The notes beneath the pieces were generated by a model. That model saw only the letters and a list, made by a program, of their open reading frames with translations. It did not search any database and was not told the origin of the DNA. Position numbers and translations under genes: made by a program. This document shows, piece by piece, positions 52,598 through 61,295 of a stretch of DNA of 64,000 bases (its first letter is position 1; each line of letters starts with the position of its first letter). The DNA is from Verrucomicrobiota bacterium (lineage in GTDB: Bacteria > Verrucomicrobiota > Verrucomicrobiia > Opitutales > Opitutaceae). The stretch covers positions 124,001-188,000 of the forward strand of contig JAEWQP010000004.1 of the NCBI GenBank assembly GCA_023399155.1, given 5' to 3'.

Positions 52598-55426
52598 ATG
52601 AACCCCGCCACGCTCCAAGCCGCGCGCCTGCTTGACGCCGATTTTCTCTATTTCCTGGCTTCGGCCGGCTGGGGGGTGAACGTCGGTCTCGCCCTCTTTT
52701 TTCTGGTTCCTCGCGATCGTTCCGCGGCGAATCTCGCGGATCGCGGGTTCTGGTTGACGGTCGCAGCGGCGTTTCTCTCCACCGCGCTCGTCTGCGTAGC
52801 CAGGCTTTTTGGCTATTTCGGGGGATTGTTCCAAACGACGGCGTGGCTGCACGGGGTCGCACATGCCGGCCTGGCGGCAGCGGTCTGGCTGAGCCTGGCC
52901 GTCCTGCCGCAGGCGAGCGGATGGCACACGCGTCGCGCCTGGGTGCTGGGCGCGGCGGCGATCGGTGCCGCGGCCGTGAGCCTGGGCGTTGCGCTGCCGG
53001 GTGTTCTTCCCGCGTGGGCGCCAGGCGCGTGGGCCGGTGTGGGCAGTCTGGTGCTGCTTGGCACCACGTGGCGCATGCGCAGGCTCCCCGAGCGGGGCGG
53101 AGCCTCGGCCGCAGCCTGCGCGGCCTTGGGCGCCATGCTCGTGGGACTGGGGATCGCGTTCAGCTTCCGAGGGTCCGTGCCGCTCGCCTGGAATCATACC
53201 GGGCCGGTCGCGGAACCGTCCGATCCGATCCTGGCGTGGCACGGCGCAGTGATGGCGCTGGCGGCGCTGCTCGCGTTTGGCGTGATCTGGCGCAGGTATC
53301 TCGAGACACGTACGCTTCTGGCCATCCGGGAGCGGCGGGGCTTGTTCGGCCTCCGACCGGTGGCGATGCTGCCGGTGCTCGAGGCCGCGGTGCTCGCGTG
53401 CGGAAGCAGCTGGTTCATCTTCTCGAGTCAACAGGCGGAGGACTACGCGGCGCGACGCTTGCGCGCCGAGGTGGCGACGATCGTGCAGACGTTGGGCGAA
53501 CGACCGGACCCCGAACCGCAGGTCATGCGGCGCCACCTCGAGCGCATCGTGCGCGGGTCCGGCGGCTTCCTGGCGGCCGCCGCCTGGACCGAGACGGGCT
53601 CCGGCGACGTCGTCCTGCAGGCCGCGGTGACGCGGGAAGGCACGCCGGCCCCCTTCGACGCGGCGGCGCTGCTCCCGTCGCGCGAGGCGCTCGCTGAGGT
53701 GCGCCATGACGGTGGCCTGCGCTGGGTGCATGGTGCGACGGCGTTTGAACAGGCCGTCGTCTACGCCCCGGTTGGGTCGCAGGGCCGGCGGCGGTGGCAC
53801 CTCAGCCTCGCCGTCGACGGCCGCGATCTTGCCGGGCTGGTCGCCGCACACCGGTTGCAGGCGCTCGCGATCTTCGGCCTCGGGGTCGTGGTCGTCGCGG
53901 TGGCCGTAGCCTACACGATTCGCAGCCTGAACGAGGCAGAGCTCCGTCTTCTCAAGGAAGGCGCGGAGGCCGAGAACAACGCCCGCAATGCGTTCCTCGC
54001 GATGATTTCCCACGAGATCCGCACACCGCTGCAGAGCGTCCTCGGGTATGCGGAACTCGCCGAGAGCACGGGTCTGCCGGACTCGGCCGCGCGCCACGTT
54101 CGTGCCATCCGCACCCAGGGCGCCATCCTGCTCCGGATCGTGCAGGACATCCTCGATTTCAGCGCCATGCGCGGCGGCGCGCTCACGCTCAATCCCGAGG
54201 TCGTGTCACTGCGCGAACTTCTCGACGACGTGCAACGCGGCATGACGGCGCGCGCGCAGGCCAAGGGCATCGTGTTTTCCACCGAGATCGAGGACAGCGT
54301 GCCGCCCTGGGTGACGGTCGACCGCGTGCGACTCACGCAGGTCCTGCTCAACCTCGCTGTCAATGCGGTGAAGTTCACGGACCGCGGCGGCGTCCGCATC
54401 GCCGTTGGCTGCAACGGGGTGTCCGATGACTGCGCCGCGATCGAAATCCTCGTCTCCGACACCGGACCCGGCATCAGCGCCGTCCAGATGCGCCGGCTTT
54501 TTGAGCCGTTTCGCAAGATGCGCGACGACGACACGCCGGGCGGCGGCGGCGTGGGTCTGGGTCTGGCGATCTGCCGGCAGATCATCGAGCTGCTCAAGGG
54601 CACGATCGCGGTCGAGAGCAGCGACGGCGAGGGCACGGCATTCCGGCTCAGGCTGAGCCTGCCGGTCGCGTCGGTGCCGAAGTCGCTCGCGGACACGATG
54701 GATCCCGCCACGGTCCCGGCGCAGGTCCCGTCGCTCGCCGGACTGTCTGTGCTGCTCATCGACGACAATCCGTATGTGCGCGAGCTGCTGCGCGATTTCC
54801 TTCGCAAGCTCGGCGCGGAGGTCACCGCGCGGGCCGATGGCACTTCCGGGCTCGCCGCATGCGCGCAAGCGGCCCACGACATCATCCTGCTCGACCTGCG
54901 CCTGCCCGACTTCGCGGGCGCGGACCTTGCCGGCCGACTTCGGGCGCTGGCGCGTTCGCCCACCGATCCATGGATCGTCGCGATCTCCGCGGGCGTTTCC
55001 GATGCCGAGATCCAGGCCACGCTGGAACGGGGAGTAAACGATTTCATGCTCAAGCCTGTTTCCATGGCGGGCTTGGCGGAGACGATCCGCATGAGCCCCG
55101 CGGCGGCGAAAATACCCCCCGAGGCGGGCACCGTGGCTGCGTCGACCCGCGGTGCGACGGCCGACCAGCGCGCGGCATTCTTCGCCGAACTCGAGCCGAT
55201 GTTCGACCGCCTCGAACAATCGTGCCTGGAGGAGCAGGGCCCGAGGCTCGGAGCCGAGGCGCATTATCTGGCCAACGGCTGCATGGTGACGGGATTCGAG
55301 GAGGGGCTCGCGGTCTGTCGGGAGATCGAGCAGCTCGCGGAGGCGGGAGCCTTCGAAGCGGCGCGCCGGCGGATTGCGGCCCTGCGCAACCGCTTCGCCG
55401 GGGGAGCGGCCGCACGCGGGACTTGA
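52598..55426 (+). CDS. Membrane hybrid histidine kinase (HisKA-HATPase-REC-HPt), paralogue 1
   Basis: A 942-residue sensor. Six or seven hydrophobic segments fill residues about 12-250, then a segment near 270-290, an extracytoplasmic region (about 295-440) and a last membrane helix near 442-462. The H-box is Ser-His472-Glu-Ile-Arg-Thr-Pro-Leu-Gln-Ser; HATPase_c follows (Asn-Leu-Ala-Val-Asn-Ala-Val-Lys-Phe-Thr). The receiver has Asp-Asp-Asn and phospho-acceptor Asp766 in Leu-Leu-Asp-Leu-Arg-Leu-Pro. The C-terminus resembles an HPt domain with His889 in Ala-His-Tyr-Leu-Ala-Asn. ATG 52598 follows a TTAGG; the open frame to 52529 has no coding character. The next kinase, 66 bases downstream, has the same plan. 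A His-Asp-His relay to the upstream LuxR-type regulator is plausible. Confidence 0.9.
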   Translation: MNPATLQAARLLDADFLYFLASAGWGVNVGLALFFLVPRDRSAANLADRGFWLTVAAAFLSTALVCVARLFGYFGGLFQTTAWLHGVAHAGLAAAVWLSLAVLPQASGWHTRRAWVLGAAAIGAAAVSLGVALPGVLPAWAPGAWAGVGSLVLLGTTWRMRRLPERGGASAAACAALGAMLVGLGIAFSFRGSVPLAWNHTGPVAEPSDPILAWHGAVMALAALLAFGVIWRRYLETRTLLAIRERRGLFGLRPVAMLPVLEAAVLACGSSWFIFSSQQAEDYAARRLRAEVATIVQTLGERPDPEPQVMRRHLERIVRGSGGFLAAAAWTETGSGDVVLQAAVTREGTPAPFDAAALLPSREALAEVRHDGGLRWVHGATAFEQAVVYAPVGSQGRRRWHLSLAVDGRDLAGLVAAHRLQALAIFGLGVVVVAVAVAYTIRSLNEAELRLLKEGAEAENNARNAFLAMISHEIRTPLQSVLGYAELAESTGLPDSAARHVRAIRTQGAILLRIVQDILDFSAMRGGALTLNPEVVSLRELLDDVQRGMTARAQAKGIVFSTEIEDSVPPWVTVDRVRLTQVLLNLAVNAVKFTDRGGVRIAVGCNGVSDDCAAIEILVSDTGPGISAVQMRRLFEPFRKMRDDDTPGGGGVGLGLAICRQIIELLKGTIAVESSDGEGTAFRLRLSLPVASVPKSLADTMDPATVPAQVPSLAGLSVLLIDDNPYVRELLRDFLRKLGAEVTARADGTSGLAACAQAAHDIILLDLRLPDFAGADLAGRLRALARSPTDPWIVAISAGVSDAEIQATLERGVNDFMLKPVSMAGLAETIRMSPAAAKIPPEAGTVAASTRGATADQRAAFFAELEPMFDRLEQSCLEEQGPRLGAEAHYLANGCMVTGFEEGLAVCREIEQLAEAGAFEAARRRIAALRNRFAGGAAARGT

Positions 55427-55492
55427 ACCAGCGTCGGTTTCCAGCCGTAGTGTCGGTTCGCGGTTTCCACCGCCGACTTTCTCTTTTCCGGA

Positions 55493-58489
55493 GTGAACAC
55501 ATTCAGTCACGATGCCAGCGGCTGGATCTACCAGCAGGATTACCTCACGTTCCTGGCTGTGCTCGGGTGGATCACGACCGGGCTGATCGCGTGGGGAAAT
55601 GCCGGTGGCGGCGCGGGTTCGAGGATCATCCCGTGGAAAATCTTCGCCACCTTCTGTCTTTTTGCCGCGGTCGACGGTGCGCTGGACCTCGCGCGCATGG
55701 TCACGCCGGAGATCTCGTCGCCCGGATTTGAAGCGGTGTTCCGCCTCGCGGGTTACGGTCTGTTGCTCGAACTCTCGCGGCGCACGGCGGCCCAGTTGAA
55801 GTGGGCGCGCGTGTCGCCGTGGATCCCCGCCGCGCTCGTCGTGGTGGCGCAGGCGATTCTGCTCCTCTGGCCATCGGCCGCGCCGGTGCCCGAGGTGATC
55901 GTCGGTTCGCTTGCAGGTGTTTCCGCGGCCGTTGTCATCATCGCCACCGTGGGCGCGGGCTCGCGCACGCTGCTGGCCACGGCGGCCGCCCTCCTGTTGC
56001 TCGGCCCGATCGAGATCCTGCGCCAGCAGGGTGGGGTGACGATCGACGGGCTCTACGGCCTGTTCATCACCGGCGAGGGCATCGAAACGGCGATCTGTGC
56101 CTGCGTACTCGCGTGGGTCGCGGGCCTCGGGCTCTGGTTGCATGGCGTGCGGCGCCGGCGCGCGATGTCGGCTGCCCACCCGGAGATCTACTCGCCGCTC
56201 GCGGCGGCTGTGCTTCCCGTCGTGATCATCGCCACGCTGGTGTTCGGGTATTTTCTGGTCAACGGGAGTTCCAACCGCGCCCGCCAGGAGATCGAGCGCG
56301 CCTATCTCAATCAGGTGAGCATGGCCGCCCTGGCGGTCGATCCCGCGATGGTTCGCGAAGCCTGGAGCGGGGGCACGGTCGATGTGGCGAGCGAGTCGGC
56401 GTTTCGCATCAGCCAACAGCTTCGCGGCTTGCTCGGTGCGAGCGACCTCGTCGAACGCGTGTATGTCTGGAAGGTCGACGGCGGGCGCGTGGCGCCGCCG
56501 CGCGAATGGATCGCCGGCGCGGCCTCGATCGAGCCGGCAATCGTCAAGGTCGGCGGCGATGCCATCAACCGGCTGCGGGGGCGCCAGCTTCTGGGCCCGG
56601 TCGGCTCCAAGGGCGAGTCGGTCATCATCGCCACCGCGCCGATCCTTGCGGCCGATGCGCTCACCGCCGCGGCCTGGATCGGACTGGATTTCACCGCCCG
56701 CGAATGGCTCGCGGCGCAGGCGGGGGCGCGGCTCCAGACCATCGCACTCGTCGGTCTGTTCTCCTCGCTCATCGTGTTCTTCTTCGCGCACCAGATGTTG
56801 CGCGAACACGAGGCCGAACTCCTCGTGGCCAAGGAAAGCGCGGAAGCCGCCGACCGTGCCAAGGATGAGTTTCTGGCCGTGATGAGCCACGAGATCCGCA
56901 CGCCGATGCAGAGCGTGCTCGGCTATGGCGAGCTGATGGCGCGCACACCCCTGAGCGCGTCGCAAAGCGGGTACCTCGACGCGATCCGCAGCCAGGGCCG
57001 CACGCTGTTGCGCATCGTCCAGGACATCCTGGATTTCTCCATCCTTCGCAAATCCAGCTACACGCTGAAGGCCGAGCGCGTGTTCCTTCATCGCCTGGTC
57101 GAGACCGCCTACGAGACGCTCCGGCCGCTGGCCGCGCGCAAGTCGCTGCGCTTCGAGCTGACCATCGCCAACGATGTGCCCGAGGTGATCGTGGGCGACG
57201 CCGTCCGCATCGAGCAGATCCTGCTCAACCTCGCCGGCAACGCCGTGAAGTTCACCGACGTCGGAAGCGTGCAGATCGATGTCGCCTGCGACGGCCAGGA
57301 GCGCCACGGCGAGCACCTGCGCCAACGCGTGAGGTTCCTCGTCAGCGACACCGGCATGGGCATCCGCCAGGCGGATGTGCGCCGGCTTTTCGCGCCGTTC
57401 ACGCGTCTCTCCTATGCCGAGGCGACGCCGAAGGAGGGCGCCGGCCTGGGCCTGGCCATCGCCAAGCGCCTGTGCCAGCTGATGGGCGGCACGATCCAGC
57501 TCGAGAGTGAATGGGGCAAGGGAACGCGCTTCACTGTATCCATTCCGTTCCAACCGGTGGAATCGGAGGCGGCGGTCGGCGCGGGCGACCTGCCCGCACC
57601 GCAGGGCGCACAGCCCGCGGCCATCGCCAACCTCGGGGCGATCCTTCCGCTGCGTGTGCTGGTCGTCGAGGACAACCCGTTCATCCGCCGCCTCATGGTC
57701 GAGTACCTCCGCTCGATCGGCTACCAGCCGCGCGCCCTCACCAACGGCGCGGAGGCGGTGGAGCACTGGCAGGAGGCCGACTTGATGATCATGGACCTGC
57801 GCATGCCCGGCATGGATGGCGTCACCGCTGCCTCGCGCATCCGCGCCGCCTCCGGCAAGGACAGCCATCCGTGGATCATCGGCGTCTCGGCCACGCTCTC
57901 GGAATCCGAGATCCAGCGCGCGATGCTCGCGGGCATGAATGATTTTCTCGGCAAGCCGTTCTTCGTGCAGAGCCTCGTCGAGGCCATCCAGGCCAGCCCG
58001 ATGTTCGCGCCGTTGCGGACCGGAACCGACGGGGATGGGCCGCCCTCGGTCGACCGGCTCGAACCCGATATCCATGATTCCATGACACCGGCCGACGAGC
58101 TCCCCGACGAGTTCGGCGGCGGAGACGAGGCCGTTCATGAGCCGCCCCCGGGGGTCATGAGCTGGATGCCGGACCTGTCCGCCAACGGCGACTCGGACGT
58201 CGTGAAACAGGCTGTCGAGGAGATCCCGGGCCTGCTCGACGAGATCGGAAGATCGCTCGACTCCGGCGACACCGTCCACGCGGCCGATCGCGCCCATTAC
58301 CTCAAGAACACGATCTTCGCCCTGCGCATGGAGCCGATGGTGGCGCCCTGCCGCGCCGTCTACGAACGATCGCAGCAGGGCGACCGCGCGTCCGCGCTCC
58401 AGTCGCTGGAGAGCCTGCGTGCCGCGTTTCTGGCCTGGAACGCCGAGCGACTCGCCAGCGGCGCGGGCGAGCCCCGGCTCGAGCTGTGA
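55493..58489 (+). CDS. Membrane hybrid histidine kinase (HisKA-HATPase-REC-HPt), paralogue 2
   Basis: A 998-residue sensor with the same order as its upstream neighbour: six or seven membrane helices (about 15-225), an extracytoplasmic domain after a further helix (about 260-415), a helix near 418-436, H-box Ser-His466-Glu-Ile-Arg-Thr-Pro-Met-Gln-Ser, HATPase_c (Asn-Leu-Ala-Gly-Asn-Ala-Val-Lys-Phe-Thr), receiver with Glu-Asp-Asn and Asp768 in Ile-Met-Asp-Leu-Arg-Met-Pro, and an HPt-like end with His935 in Ala-His-Tyr-Leu-Lys-Asn. The start is GTG 55493, after TTTTCCGGA. The last codon overlaps the GTG of the DUF1638 gene (GTGA), so kinase and corrinoid-locus genes are translationally coupled. 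The signal is unknown; the context suggests a methylated compound or corrinoid status. Confidence 0.9.
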   Translation: MNTFSHDASGWIYQQDYLTFLAVLGWITTGLIAWGNAGGGAGSRIIPWKIFATFCLFAAVDGALDLARMVTPEISSPGFEAVFRLAGYGLLLELSRRTAAQLKWARVSPWIPAALVVVAQAILLLWPSAAPVPEVIVGSLAGVSAAVVIIATVGAGSRTLLATAAALLLLGPIEILRQQGGVTIDGLYGLFITGEGIETAICACVLAWVAGLGLWLHGVRRRRAMSAAHPEIYSPLAAAVLPVVIIATLVFGYFLVNGSSNRARQEIERAYLNQVSMAALAVDPAMVREAWSGGTVDVASESAFRISQQLRGLLGASDLVERVYVWKVDGGRVAPPREWIAGAASIEPAIVKVGGDAINRLRGRQLLGPVGSKGESVIIATAPILAADALTAAAWIGLDFTAREWLAAQAGARLQTIALVGLFSSLIVFFFAHQMLREHEAELLVAKESAEAADRAKDEFLAVMSHEIRTPMQSVLGYGELMARTPLSASQSGYLDAIRSQGRTLLRIVQDILDFSILRKSSYTLKAERVFLHRLVETAYETLRPLAARKSLRFELTIANDVPEVIVGDAVRIEQILLNLAGNAVKFTDVGSVQIDVACDGQERHGEHLRQRVRFLVSDTGMGIRQADVRRLFAPFTRLSYAEATPKEGAGLGLAIAKRLCQLMGGTIQLESEWGKGTRFTVSIPFQPVESEAAVGAGDLPAPQGAQPAAIANLGAILPLRVLVVEDNPFIRRLMVEYLRSIGYQPRALTNGAEAVEHWQEADLMIMDLRMPGMDGVTAASRIRAASGKDSHPWIIGVSATLSESEIQRAMLAGMNDFLGKPFFVQSLVEAIQASPMFAPLRTGTDGDGPPSVDRLEPDIHDSMTPADELPDEFGGGDEAVHEPPPGVMSWMPDLSANGDSDVVKQAVEEIPGLLDEIGRSLDSGDTVHAADRAHYLKNTIFALRMEPMVAPCRAVYERSQQGDRASALQSLESLRAAFLAWNAERLASGAGEPRLEL

Positions 58490-59304
58490 ACGCCTCGGGC
58501 CCGACAGGCGCTCAGGCCGGTTCGCGAGGCTGCGGTGTGCAGGCCCAGGGCGATGCCTCACCGCCGCCCCCGCGCCTGGCCGTGCTTGCCTGCTCGGTCT
58601 TTGAGCGCGAGTTCGAGGTGGTTGCGGCCGGCGCCCGCCACATCGTCGAGATGCGTTGGTTTGAGGTCGGCCTTCACGACCAGCCCGATCGTCTCCGCGC
58701 GACGCTGCAGGCGGAACTCAACATCCTGGATACGCGCGACGGGATCGACGCGATCGTGCTCGCGTACGGGTTGTGCGGACGCGGTACGGCCGGTCTGCGA
58801 TCGAGCCGGCATCCGCTCGTCCTTCCGCGGGCCCATGATTGCGTCACGCTTTTCATGGGCAGCAAGGAGGCCTATGCCGCGCATCAGCGGCGCTGCCCCA
58901 CGTGCTACTACTACACGCCGGGATGGAACCGCGCGCGTCGCGTGCCGGGGCCGGACCGGCTCGGGCAGCTGCGCGCCGGGTTTTCCGAACGCTTCGAGCC
59001 CGATGACGTCGAGTTTCTGATCGAAACGGAGCAGGCGCAGTGGCTGCTCCATGACCGGGCCACCTTCCTCGATCTCGGCACCGCCGACGCCACGACCGAG
59101 GCCGAGTACGCGCGGTCCTGCGCCGCCTCGCTGGGCTGGAGCTTCGAGCACCTGCGCGGCGACCCGGCGCTCCTGCGCGACCTGCTCTGGGGGCGCTGGA
59201 CGGAGCACCGGTTCCTGCGCGTGGAGCCCGGTCTTGAAGTGTATCATGTCGCTGACGACACCATTGTTGGCGCCAGGCCGGCATCGGGGGAAGAGCGCCC
59301 ATGA
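58486..59304 (+). CDS. DUF1638 protein of corrinoid methyltransferase loci
   Basis: A 272-residue protein starting at GTG 58486, which overlaps the kinase stop. After a ~30-residue Gly/Pro-rich start comes the DUF1638 core: Leu-Ala-Val-Leu-Ala-Cys-Ser-Val-Phe, Val-Leu-Ala-Tyr-Gly-Leu-Cys-Gly-Arg-Gly-Thr, Leu-Pro-Arg-Ala-His-Asp-Cys-Val-Thr-Leu, then Cys-Pro-Thr-Cys-Tyr-Tyr-Tyr-Thr-Pro-Gly-Trp. The repeated cysteines suggest a metal or corrinoid site. In other genomes DUF1638 genes occur beside corrinoid methyltransferases and their activases. Here a corrinoid protein and a UroD-type protein lie 1 kb downstream. Its stop overlaps the AraC start (ATGA). The first residues may be untranslated if a later start is used. 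Confidence 0.85.
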   Translation: MNASGPTGAQAGSRGCGVQAQGDASPPPPRLAVLACSVFEREFEVVAAGARHIVEMRWFEVGLHDQPDRLRATLQAELNILDTRDGIDAIVLAYGLCGRGTAGLRSSRHPLVLPRAHDCVTLFMGSKEAYAAHQRRCPTCYYYTPGWNRARRVPGPDRLGQLRAGFSERFEPDDVEFLIETEQAQWLLHDRATFLDLGTADATTEAEYARSCAASLGWSFEHLRGDPALLRDLLWGRWTEHRFLRVEPGLEVYHVADDTIVGARPASGEERP

Positions 59305-60047
59305 AAACGCCGACGCTTCCGGCGCGGACCAACGACTTTCCAGCCATCGCGCTGCTGGAGCTTCGTCCCTATGACCGCATCCGCGAGCTCTACCTGCTCG
59401 AGGAGCCGATGCTGCTTGCGGCCATCCGGCGCGGCGACCGCGGCGAGGCGCGGCGCATCATCAACCACGTCCTCGTGCAGATCTACTCGGCGGGCGAGGA
59501 GCGGAGCGACCTGCTCAAAGGCCTGTTGCTCGAACTCGTGGTCATGATCTCGCGTGCGGCGGTCGAGGCCGGGGCGTCGCAATCGGAGGTGCTCGGGCTC
59601 AACTTCCGCTTTCTCACCGAGCTTGCGGAGATCCACGACGACGAGGACCTCGCCGCCTGGCTGCGCAAGACGCTCGAGCACGTGTTCTCCACCATCGAGC
59701 GGCAGGAGGACTTCACCCCGCCGCTCCTGATCACGCGCGCGCTCGCGTTCATGCGCGAGAACCTTCACCGCGACATCACGCGCGATGAGACGGCGAGGCA
59801 CGCGGGCATCTCGCCCAGCCACTTTTCTCGGTTGCTCAAGGAGCGCACCGGTCGCTCGTTCACGGAGCTGCTGCGCCAGTGCCGCGTCGACCTCGCGTGT
59901 GATCTGCTTCTCGGGAGCGAGATGACGCTGACCGAGATCGCGGGCGCCTGCGGCTTCTGCGACCAGAGCTATTTCACGCGCGTCTTCCAGGACGTGAAGG
60001 GCGTCACGCCGCGGCAGTTCCGCTGCGGCCCGCTGTCGGGGCGATAG
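59301..60047 (+). CDS. AraC-family transcriptional regulator
   Basis: A 248-residue regulator. The C-terminal part (about 145-240) holds two HTH units: His-Ala-Gly-Ile-Ser-Pro-Ser-His-Phe-Ser-Arg-Leu-Leu-Lys and the second, Ala-Gly-Ala-Cys-Gly-Phe-Cys-Asp-Gln-Ser-Tyr-Phe-Thr-Arg-Val-Phe-Gln, followed by Gly-Val-Thr-Pro-Arg-Gln-Phe-Arg. The N-terminal ~140 residues are helical (Glu-Glu-Pro-Met-Leu-Leu-Ala-Ala-Ile-Arg-Arg-Gly-Asp) and resemble the PocR/GcuR-type sensor region found with corrinoid and propanediol systems. The start overlaps the DUF1638 stop (ATGA). It likely controls the corrinoid genes that converge on it and possibly its own operon. Confidence 0.9.
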   Translation: MKTPTLPARTNDFPAIALLELRPYDRIRELYLLEEPMLLAAIRRGDRGEARRIINHVLVQIYSAGEERSDLLKGLLLELVVMISRAAVEAGASQSEVLGLNFRFLTELAEIHDDEDLAAWLRKTLEHVFSTIERQEDFTPPLLITRALAFMRENLHRDITRDETARHAGISPSHFSRLLKERTGRSFTELLRQCRVDLACDLLLGSEMTLTEIAGACGFCDQSYFTRVFQDVKGVTPRQFRCGPLSGR

Positions 60048-60130
60048 GGCGGGCCCCCCGGACCGCCGAACGCTGCCGGGCCCGGGGAGCGTGCGGGTTG
60101 CTGGTGGTGCGAGAGCGGGAAGCGCGCCCC

Positions 60131-60182
60131 GTTCCGAGGCCGCGCGGCGGCCGGCAAGACCGGTCGCGCAGCGAACCGGACC
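60131..60182. repeat. Interspersed repeat shared with 52430-52482
   Basis: GTTCCGAGGCCGC, then GGCCGGCAAGACCGGTCGCGC and GCGAACCGGACC match 52430-52482 with a few changes. The copy lies in the gap between the convergent AraC and UroD-type genes, where it may act as a bidirectional terminator. Confidence 0.6.
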
Positions 60183-60259
60183 AATCGCGATCCACCTGCG
60201 CTGCGGCATGAGCCCGGCTGGGTTCGCGTCGTCGCCTCGCGGCGCGCGGGCGGTGCGGT

Positions 60260-61288
60260 TCACGCCTCCAGAAACGCCGCCACCTTAGCCTGGATCGCCG
60301 CCTCGCGTCCTGAAACACTCAATACATCACACTCGCTGCCGAGGATGAACGGATGACCGCACGCGCGCATCCGCGCGGCGAGACCGGCGGCGAGGTCGCG
60401 GACGCGGTCCACGCTCATCAACTCGTCGGAGTAGAACTGCTTCGTCGGCAGATTGCCGTAGAGCACGGTCGATCGTGGCACGAGCGCGGCGTCGTGCCAG
60501 AGCTCGCGGGAGCTGCCCAGGCTGAGGATCGCCGGGTCAAGGCTGGCGAAGCGCGTGACCATCCCGTCCTGCAACTCGCCGCAGTCGTGAAAGATCAGGT
60601 CCACGCCGCGTGACTCGAGCTGGTCTCGCAGGGCGCGGCAATAGCGCATCACATAGCGCTCAAAGACATCGTAGCTGGCCGCGAGTTGATTCGGCGAGAA
60701 ATACACGCCATTGGCCGCGGGTTCGCAGAGGACCAGCGCCTTCGCGCCGGCGTCCATCTGCGCCTCAAGGTAGGCGGTGATTGTCGCGAAAGACATGTCC
60801 AGCAACCGCTCGACGAGTCCGATCTCGGGATCGTCCTCGGCGGTCGCGCCCGTGCCGGCCATGAAGACCGGCGCGATCGGGTCGGCGATCAGCTTGGTCA
60901 TGAGCGAGAACGGACCGATGGCCATGCCGACGGGCAGGAGATCGGTCTCGCGCGCGACCGTGCGGATCGCCTCGCAGGCGGCCGCCATGCGAGGTGTCAG
61001 GCGGAATGCGGCCGAGTCTCCCGGCGTCTCGGCGAAATGGAAGGTGTCGACCTCGCCGGCCGGGACACCGCGCGCGAGCAGCATCGCCTCCTTCTCCAGC
61101 TTGAGATCCATCAGCGGCAGTGCGATCGGCACGCGGAAGCGCCGCGCCGTCTCGGCGACGACTGCGCCGAGCCGCTTCCCGTCGAGCACGACAGCGTCCG
61201 GGTCGGGCTGCTCGTGCAGCACGAGGTGCGTGCCGATCGGCATGCGCAGCCCGGCTGCCGCGAGGTCGAGATAGTAGCGGCGTTCCAT
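60260..61288 (-). CDS. Uroporphyrinogen-decarboxylase-fold methyltransferase (MtaA/CmuA type)
   Basis: A 342-residue protein of the UroD superfamily branch that handles corrinoid methyl transfer. It opens Glu-Arg-Arg-Tyr-Tyr-Leu-Asp and has Ala-Ile-Gly-Pro-Phe-Ser-Leu, a Val-Leu-Cys-Glu-Pro-Ala-Ala-Asn strand, and the MtaA-type zinc ligands His234-x-Cys236 (His-Asp-Cys-Gly) and Cys320 (Ser-Glu-Cys-Asp), which in MtaA, CmuA and related enzymes activate the thiol or substrate. It could move the methyl group from the corrinoid protein to tetrahydrofolate or a thiol, or demethylate a substrate. ATG 61288 is seven bases after the corrinoid-protein stop, so the two are co-translated. The substrate is not readable. 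Confidence 0.9.
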   Translation of the reverse strand: MERRYYLDLAAAGLRMPIGTHLVLHEQPDPDAVVLDGKRLGAVVAETARRFRVPIALPLMDLKLEKEAMLLARGVPAGEVDTFHFAETPGDSAAFRLTPRMAAACEAIRTVARETDLLPVGMAIGPFSLMTKLIADPIAPVFMAGTGATAEDDPEIGLVERLLDMSFATITAYLEAQMDAGAKALVLCEPAANGVYFSPNQLAASYDVFERYVMRYCRALRDQLESRGVDLIFHDCGELQDGMVTRFASLDPAILSLGSSRELWHDAALVPRSTVLYGNLPTKQFYSDELMSVDRVRDLAAGLAARMRACGHPFILGSECDVLSVSGREAAIQAKVAAFLEA

Positions 61289-61295
61289 GACGGGC

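Noticed and set aside
54206..58561. 1451-codon minus-strand open frame opposite both hybrid kinases
   Set aside because: Runs through two well-supported genes; composition is arginine/glutamate-rich without any recognisable domain.
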